A stretch of DNA of 28,183 nucleotides from JAKAQB01 sp027320105 (GTDB taxonomy: Bacteria; Actinomycetota; Acidimicrobiia; Acidimicrobiales; Palsa-688): the NCBI GenBank assembly GCA_027320105.1, contig DAHVMA010000062.1, forward strand, positions 1 through 28,183, given 5' to 3'. Within the stretch, counting starts at the first letter, position 1. Each line of letters starts with the position of its first letter. A model generated the notes under the pieces. It searched no databases. It saw nothing but the letters and a program-made list of their open reading frames with translations, and had not been told where the DNA came from. Of this stretch, positions 24,470-28,183 are shown piece by piece. The position numbers and the translations under genes were made by a program.

Positions 24470-25383
24470 CAGCGGTGCACGGCCCAGCGGCCGCCCTCGT
24501 GGAACTCGCCGACCCGGTGCTCGGGGTCCAGGGGGGCCGGCAGGGTGCCGAGGGCCCGGCGGAGATCGAAGGCCTCCACCGCCTGGCGCTCGCGGAGGCT
24601 GCCGTGGGCGAGGATCCCGCTGCGGTAGATGTCGGTCAGGTCGGGCCGGGACCACTTGTGGGTGAGGAGAAGGGCAGCCTCCGCCGCGTAGTACTCCTCG
24701 GCGGCCGAGACGACCACACGGCCGCCGGCGTCGAGTCGCTTGTCGTGGAACACCCGCGCCGAGGGCTCGAAGACCACCCGATGGCCCGCCAAGCGAACGC
24801 GCCAGGAGAGGTCCACGTCGTCGCAGTAGAGGAAGAAGGTGTCGGCGTCGTAGCCGCCGACCTCCTCGAGGACCGACCGGCGTACCAGGGAGCAGGCTCC
24901 GGAGGCCCACGAGGTGTCCCCGTCGGGCTGGGACCACGCCTTCGGGTGCTCGACGGGAAGCTGCCGGGCCTCGGCGATCCCCACCGAGAGATCGGCCAAC
25001 CGGGGGACGAGACGCTCGAGGAGCGTGGAGGCGGCCACGGTGTCCGGGTTGAGGATCAGCACCAGGTCCGTGGCGGACAGGCCCATCAGCGCGTTGTGGC
25101 CGCCGGCCGACCCGCGGTTGGCGTCGAAGAAGTGGTACTCGACGGCGCCCACACCGCCGGGGGCGCCGACGGCGGCCGCCTCGGACAGGGCGTCGACTGC
25201 GGTGGCGTCGAGGACCGGCGCCGCGGAGCTGTCGCCGATGGCGACGCGGACGGAGCCGACGGCTCCGCCGGCGCGCCCGAGGCAGGTGGCCCGGGCCACT
25301 GCCCGCACCCAGCGGTCCACGGCTCGGGCCGCGGTGTCGTACAGCACGGTCTGGATCTGCACGCTCGGCGGCACTGCTGGCAC
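24466..25383 (-). CDS. Glycosyltransferase family 2 (rhamnosyltransferase-like)
   Basis: A 305-residue GT-A enzyme. YHFFDANRGSAGGHNALMGLSATDLVLILNPDT contains the nucleotide-sugar-binding segment, with NPD in the DxD position. GACSLVRRSVLEEVGGYDADTFFLYCDDVDLSWRVRLAGHRVVFEPSARVFHD is the conserved catalytic and acceptor region of the bacterial rhamnosyltransferase-like group. The start is GTG 25383, with AGGAGG six nt upstream. A TACCGT -10 box is 33 nt upstream, so this gene, unlike most here, has a proper leader. It overlaps the next gene by four bases, and the pair forms a short polysaccharide operon. Confidence 0.9.
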   Translation of the reverse strand: MPAVPPSVQIQTVLYDTAARAVDRWVRAVARATCLGRAGGAVGSVRVAIGDSSAAPVLDATAVDALSEAAAVGAPGGVGAVEYHFFDANRGSAGGHNALMGLSATDLVLILNPDTVAASTLLERLVPRLADLSVGIAEARQLPVEHPKAWSQPDGDTSWASGACSLVRRSVLEEVGGYDADTFFLYCDDVDLSWRVRLAGHRVVFEPSARVFHDKRLDAGGRVVVSAAEEYYAAEAALLLTHKWSRPDLTDIYRSGILAHGSLRERQAVEAFDLRRALGTLPAPLDPEHRVGEFHEGGRWAVHRW

Positions 25384-25460
25384 CGATCCCTCCTGCCGTC
25401 TCCGCTCCGGCGGCGGACGGTACCAGTGGCCCCCTGTCCGGTGCGGTCACCCTCACCGGC

Positions 25461-25541
25461 TCAGCGAGCTGTCACCACCCGGTGGGCGTCGTCGAGGCGC
25501 CTGGTCATCCCGAGGCGGTCAATGTGCTCGGGGAGCGGCAC
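25461..25541 (-). CDS. Possible short ORF or gene remnant upstream of the glycosyltransferases
   Basis: The 204-nt gap between the glycosyltransferase and the carbonic-anhydrase-like gene contains a minus-strand frame ending VPLPEHIDRLGMTRRLDDAHRVVTAR. Its composition looks like a protein C-terminus and not like GC noise. A GTG at 25541 could start 26 residues, but there is no Shine-Dalgarno sequence or -10 box, and the frame stays open back into the neighbour. It may be a decayed gene end. I do not recognise the parent family. Confidence 0.25.
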   Translation of the reverse strand: MPLPEHIDRLGMTRRLDDAHRVVTAR

Positions 25542-25587
25542 CGCGACCCGACGGGTCGCTCCGAGGGCCGGTCGCGCCGCGGGGCCG

Positions 25588-26106
25588 TCAGCCGATCCGC
25601 CGCAGCCCCCGGCGGAAGCGTGCTGCGTTGTCGACGTAGATCGCCGCGGAGGCGTCGATCAACTCCTGGCGTGACCGCTCCGGCTTGATGGTGGCGGGCA
25701 CCCCGACGGCCAGCGCCCCGGGCGGCACGGCAACGTCGTTGGTCACGACCGCGCCGGCAGCGACCGTCGCTCCGGTGCCGACGACAGCGCGGTGGAGGAC
25801 CACGGAGCCGGTCCCGACGAGGCTGGCGTCGTCGACCCGACACCCCTCCAGGTGGGCGAGGTGCCCGACCACGACCCGGTTGCCGATCACGGTGTCCAGT
25901 TGGGCGGTGGCGTGCACGACCGCCCCGTCCTGCACGGACGTCTCCGCTCCGACGACGATCCGGCCGAGGTCGCCTCGCAGCACGGCGCACGGCCAGATGC
26001 TCGACCTGGCGCCGATGACGACGTCGCCGATGACCACTGCGTCTGGGTGGACGAAGGCCTCGGGGTGGATGGTCGGCTCGTGGTCGTCGATGGCGTAGAT
26101 GGGCAC
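25588..26106 (-). CDS. Gamma-carbonic anhydrase-like hexapeptide protein
   Basis: A 172-residue left-handed beta-helix protein of the YrdA/PaaY/Cam-like group, built of hexapeptide repeats (VVIGDVVIGARSSIWPCAVLRGD, SLVGTGSVVLHRAVVGTGATVAAGAVV). Of the usual metal histidines, VHATA and VGHLAHLEGC are present, but the last reads H-L-A-H-L-E-G-C where classical members have H-x4-H-G-C. The zinc site is therefore altered and carbonic anhydrase activity uncertain. The start is GTG 26106, seven nt after TACGGT (26119-26114); the ATG/GTG-open frame up to 26163 adds a poor N-terminus. Its upstream region is shared with the divergent structured RNA. Confidence 0.85.
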   Translation of the reverse strand: MPIYAIDDHEPTIHPEAFVHPDAVVIGDVVIGARSSIWPCAVLRGDLGRIVVGAETSVQDGAVVHATAQLDTVIGNRVVVGHLAHLEGCRVDDASLVGTGSVVLHRAVVGTGATVAAGAVVTNDVAVPPGALAVGVPATIKPERSRQELIDASAAIYVDNAARFRRGLRRIG

Positions 26107-26173
26107 GCCGGCGACCGTAGGCGACCCGCGAGCCGGGACGCCCCAAATGCCCACTCCGGGCACCGGCCGGCGC

Positions 26174-26179
26174 TACCAT
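26174..26179 (+). promoter_or_regulatory. -10 box TACCAT for the structured RNA
   Basis: The same TACCAT hexamer that precedes two coding genes lies here and predicts a transcript start near 26186, just before the extended Shine-Dalgarno. No good -35 is visible. Confidence 0.45.
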
Positions 26180-26208
26180 GGCGGCACCGAAGAAAGGAGG
26201 TGGTCCAG

Positions 26209-26253
26209 CTGAGTAGTCAACCCGTTGGGACCTCGGAGGTGGCTGGCCGCTAG
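26209..26253 (+). CDS. Possible 14-residue peptide in the RNA loop (CTG start)
   Basis: Eight nt after the GGAGG of the extended Shine-Dalgarno is a CTG that opens MSSQPVGTSEVAGR (read with initiator Met), ending at TAG 26251-26253. The whole ORF lies inside the loop of the 11-bp helix. No ATG/GTG/TTG is at suitable spacing. The peptide may be only a ribosome-loading decoy. Confidence 0.3.
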   Translation: MSSQPVGTSEVAGR

Positions 26254-26366
26254 GTCGGCTACTGGACCACCTGGTGAGTCCACGCCAGACACCCGTCGGG
26301 CATCGGCCGGGATCCTGGTCCCGCCCGGTACACCAAACGAAGCCTGACGCTTTCCAGCAGTTCTTG

Positions 26367-26398
26367 GTGCGGGGGGTCGCTGGAGCGGCCCCCCGCAC
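26367..26398 (+). terminator. Strong 14-bp terminator hairpin
   Basis: GTGCGGGGGGTCGC (26367-26380) pairs with GCGGCCCCCCGCAC (26385-26398), including one G-U, around the loop TGGA. It is followed by tgttcccg, a weak U-containing tail. It is the strongest hairpin in the window and closes the structured RNA unit. Confidence 0.65.
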
Positions 26399-26458
26399 TG
26401 TTCCCGCCGGCGGCGTGGATGCGTGTGCTGAGCGCTTTCCGCCGAGCATCATGGGAAG

Positions 26459-27265
26459 ATGACGACGCCAGGGCGCCCCGGTCCGGTGAGATCCACGCCG
26501 GCGGCCGACCCCCAGATCTCGATCGTCTCCGAAGGCGTTGAGCTCGATGGCTACCTCGCCCGGCCGGCGACCGCCGCCGGCGCTGGGGGTGGTCGCCACG
26601 GCCTGGTGCTCTGCCACGGCTTCCCTATCACGCCGTCGCAGCGCCAGGGTAACTGGGGCGGCTACCAGGAGCTGGCCGAGCGTCTCGCCAGGGACGCCGG
26701 CTGGGTCGTCCTCACGTTCAGCTTCCGGGGCACCGGGCGCTCCGGTGGGAACTTCTCGCTGGGCGGTTGGTTGACCGACCTGGGGGCCGCCATCGACGCC
26801 CTGCTCCTCACACCAGGCGTCGACGGCGCCTGGCTGTGCGGGTTCGCCGCCGGGGGGGCGCTGTCGATCTGCGCCGCCGGCGAGGACCCGAGGGTCCGGG
26901 GGGTGGCCGCCTTTGCCTCCCAGGCGGACTTCGCCGAACGTGCCGGCGACGCCCGGCGCTTCGTCGCCCAGGCGCGCCGGCTTGGGATCATCCGGGACCC
27001 CGACTACCCCGCTGACCTCGACGCCTGGGCCAGGGAGCTGCTCGAAGTGCGACCGCTGTCGCTCATCGGCAAGCTTCCTCCCCGCCCCGTGCTGCTCGTT
27101 CACGGGGCCAACGACGAGGTCGTCCCCGTGGTCGACGCCCGGGCCCTGGCGGACGCCGCCGACGGGCAGGTGGAGTTGCGCCTCCTCGTCGGTGCCGGCC
27201 ACCGGCTCCGCCACGACCCCCGTGCGATCGCAATCCTCATCGGCTGGATGGACCGCCAGGGCTGA
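26459..27265 (+). CDS. Alpha/beta hydrolase with nucleophile Ser replaced by Ala
   Basis: A 268-residue alpha/beta-hydrolase-fold protein. LVLCHGFPITPS is the oxyanion HG motif (about 52-63), and VVLTFSFRGTGRSGGNF is the second conserved strand and turn. The nucleophile elbow reads G128-F-A130-A-G132, where active members have GxSxG. The acid (GANDEVVPVVDA) and His (GAGHRLRHD) positions are intact. It therefore may be a pseudoenzyme or use another residue. CATCAT ends six nt before the ATG at 26459, in line with the leaderless pattern, and the structured RNA terminates 60 nt upstream. The N-terminus has no signal peptide. Confidence 0.85.
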   Translation: MTTPGRPGPVRSTPAADPQISIVSEGVELDGYLARPATAAGAGGGRHGLVLCHGFPITPSQRQGNWGGYQELAERLARDAGWVVLTFSFRGTGRSGGNFSLGGWLTDLGAAIDALLLTPGVDGAWLCGFAAGGALSICAAGEDPRVRGVAAFASQADFAERAGDARRFVAQARRLGIIRDPDYPADLDAWARELLEVRPLSLIGKLPPRPVLLVHGANDEVVPVVDARALADAADGQVELRLLVGAGHRLRHDPRAIAILIGWMDRQG

Positions 27266-27330
27266 GCGGGCAGAGCGAGGGCTGGCCGCGGGCCGGCCGG
27301 AGGGCTGGCAGCGGCGTGGCGCGCCGGGGA

Positions 27331-27909
27331 TCAGGCGGTGCCGCCGCCCGCCTTCGCCGCCGCCTTCATCTGCTGCTTGTAGGCCCGCACCCGCCCAAGG
27401 GACCGCTCGTCGACGATGTCGGCCACGGAGAGGTAGGTGCCAGGCTGTCCGAACCGGCCGGCCGCTTGCTCCCATCCCTCGGGCCGGACCCCGAGCTGCT
27501 TGCCGAGCAGGCCGATGAATATCCGGGCCTTCTGGTCTCCGAAGCCGGGCATGTCCCGGATCCGGCGGTACAACTCGGCACCGTCCGGGGCGGTCGTCCA
27601 GATGGCAGCCGCGCTGCCCCCGTACCTGTCGACGATCAGCCGGCAGAGGTCCTGCACGCGCTTGGCGTTGGCAGCCGGGAAGCGGTGGAGGGCCGGCCGT
27701 TGGGCGAAGACCGCCGCAAGGGCGTCGGGGTCCATGGCGGCGATCTCCTCCGCTTCCAGCCGGCCTCCCAGCCGGTCCTTCAGGTCACGCGGCGAGGAGA
27801 ACGCCCGCTCGAGCGGGATCTGCTGGTCGAGGACGAGGCCAATCAACAGTGCAAGAGAGCTCTCGGAAAGGAGCCGGTCGGCCTCTTCGTCCTGTGCGAG
27901 GTGGAGCAC
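27331..27909 (-). CDS. HhH-GPD family DNA repair-like protein (TIGR03252-like)
   Basis: A 192-residue protein of the actinobacterial HhH-GPD subgroup. N-terminal LALLIGLVLDQQIPLERAFSSPRDL and the helix-hairpin-helix segment DMPGFGDQKARIFIGLLGKQLGV (about residues 125-147) are characteristic. HhH-GPD proteins are base-excision glycosylases, but the catalytic Asp/Lys of MutY/Nth types is not seen, so glycosylase activity is unproven. The C-terminus is a Lys/Ala tail (KQQMKAAAKAGG). The GTG at 27909 lies six nt after a TAGGCT -10 box (27921-27916), with no Shine-Dalgarno sequence. It is convergent with the alpha/beta hydrolase gene. Confidence 0.88.
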   Translation of the reverse strand: MLHLAQDEEADRLLSESSLALLIGLVLDQQIPLERAFSSPRDLKDRLGGRLEAEEIAAMDPDALAAVFAQRPALHRFPAANAKRVQDLCRLIVDRYGGSAAAIWTTAPDGAELYRRIRDMPGFGDQKARIFIGLLGKQLGVRPEGWEQAAGRFGQPGTYLSVADIVDERSLGRVRAYKQQMKAAAKAGGGTA

Positions 27910-28085
27910 GCCGTGAGCCTAACCCCCGACCCGAAGGGCAGCAGATGCGAAGAGGATGCGTCTCGTGAGCAGCGGTTCCCGGTCAGGAGCTGCCCCACAC
28001 TCGGCGAGCCGCCGCCGAGGATGACGCCGTCTCCTTCGACAACCTGCAACCTGCACCCGCACGGGCCACAAGGGCTGGCGCCCGT

Positions 28086-28134
28086 GAACTGTGAGTGCAG
28101 ACGACACACCCTGTGTACTTTTCACTCACAGTTC
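28086..28134. repeat. 49-nt hairpin with perfect 12-bp inverted repeat (element B)
   Basis: GAACTGTGAGTG (28086-28097) is the exact reverse complement of 28123-28134. The 25-nt spacer contains a nested ACACA-ccc-TGTGT hairpin (28104-28116) and a TTTT run. It is much more AT-rich than its surroundings. It lies in the 274-nt stretch upstream of the HhH gene, which has no gene that I can support. It matches the hairpin at 2452 in total length and outer base pairs. Confidence 0.85.
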
Positions 28135-28183
28135 GGTCCGGGAGCGTGGGAGCCGGCATGAGCCGCGGGGTGCCGGGGTGCCG

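Larger units (their letters stand above)
26186..26402 (+). ncRNA. Candidate structured RNA with sequestered extended Shine-Dalgarno
   Basis: The predicted transcript opens with AGAAAGGAGGTGGTCC (26191-26206), complementary across 16 positions (one G-U) to the usual actinobacterial 16S 3' tail GGAUCACCUCCUUUCU. Eleven of these bases onward, AGGTGGTCCAG (26198-26208), pair perfectly with CTGGACCACCT (26262-26272), so the ribosome site is closed by a helix. The 53-nt loop holds a 14-codon ORF. Further 3', caccaa/ttggtg pairs around a small inner stem. The end is a 14-bp hairpin with a four-base loop (26367-26398). It lies in a 352-nt gap with no other gene. I cannot assign a known RNA family; it could be a switch, a 16S-binding RNA or a leader for the downstream hydrolase. 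Confidence 0.6.

Noticed and set aside
26178..26213. ORF MAAPKKGGGPAE from ATG 26178
   Set aside because: The ATG overlaps the -10 box and lies upstream of the predicted transcript start; the extended Shine-Dalgarno would be inside the ORF.

Overview
The window is very GC-rich, with dense genes in both orientations. The gene set (F420-type LLM oxidoreductase, DUF3039 protein, a SUF cluster with a Rieske protein and SufU, TIGR03252-like HhH protein, NlpC/P60 hydrolase with a coiled coil) points to an actinobacterium. The overall style fits Acidimicrobiia or a neighbouring class, but there is no rRNA or ribosomal protein to settle it. No tRNA, rRNA, IS element or CRISPR array was found.

Layout: 178-2373 (-) is an oligopeptidase B-like S9 peptidase. 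2374-2695 is a non-coding stretch with a 15-bp inverted repeat and two tandem-repeat tracts. 2696-3760 (+) is an LLM oxidoreductase and 3979-4176 (+) a two-helix membrane peptide. 4332-9463 (+) is the first half of a SUF Fe-S assembly locus: sufB, a four-cysteine protein, a single-span membrane protein, sufD, a Rieske ferredoxin and sufC. 9530-13901 (-) holds an MFS drug exporter, an NlpC/P60 peptidase, a thiolase and a STAS protein. DUF3039 (+) follows. 14261-17922 (-) is the second half of the SUF machinery: a second sufC, sufS, sufU and a ferredoxin-reductase-like flavoprotein. 18015-20129 (+) is a glycogen-debranching-like enzyme. A 470-bp convergent gap then has a good promoter, a 14-residue ORF and hairpins. 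A divergent pair follows (MBL hydrolase (-), acyl-CoA dehydrogenase (+)). 22406-25383 (-) has two glycosyltransferase genes, one fused to a methyltransferase-like domain, and 25588-26106 (-) a gamma-carbonic-anhydrase-like protein. 26180-26402 (+) looks like a structured RNA. An alpha/beta hydrolase (+), an HhH-GPD protein (-) and a terminal inverted repeat close the window.

Working together: SufS and SufU mobilise and relay sulfur, SufB/SufC/SufD form the scaffold ATPase complex, and the Rieske protein and flavoprotein could supply or carry electrons. The machinery is split into two opposite-strand units about 8 kb apart, each with its own sufC.

Three observations stand out. (1) The 26186-26402 RNA has a 16-nt extended Shine-Dalgarno matching the whole 16S 3' tail, locked in an 11-bp helix, with a tiny ORF in the loop and a 14-bp terminator hairpin. 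(2) About ten genes have a TANNNT-type -10 box only 6-9 nt before their start codon, the signature of widespread leaderless transcription. (3) Two 49-nt hairpins, 25 kb apart, share their outer five base pairs while their inner stem pairs differ compensatorily.
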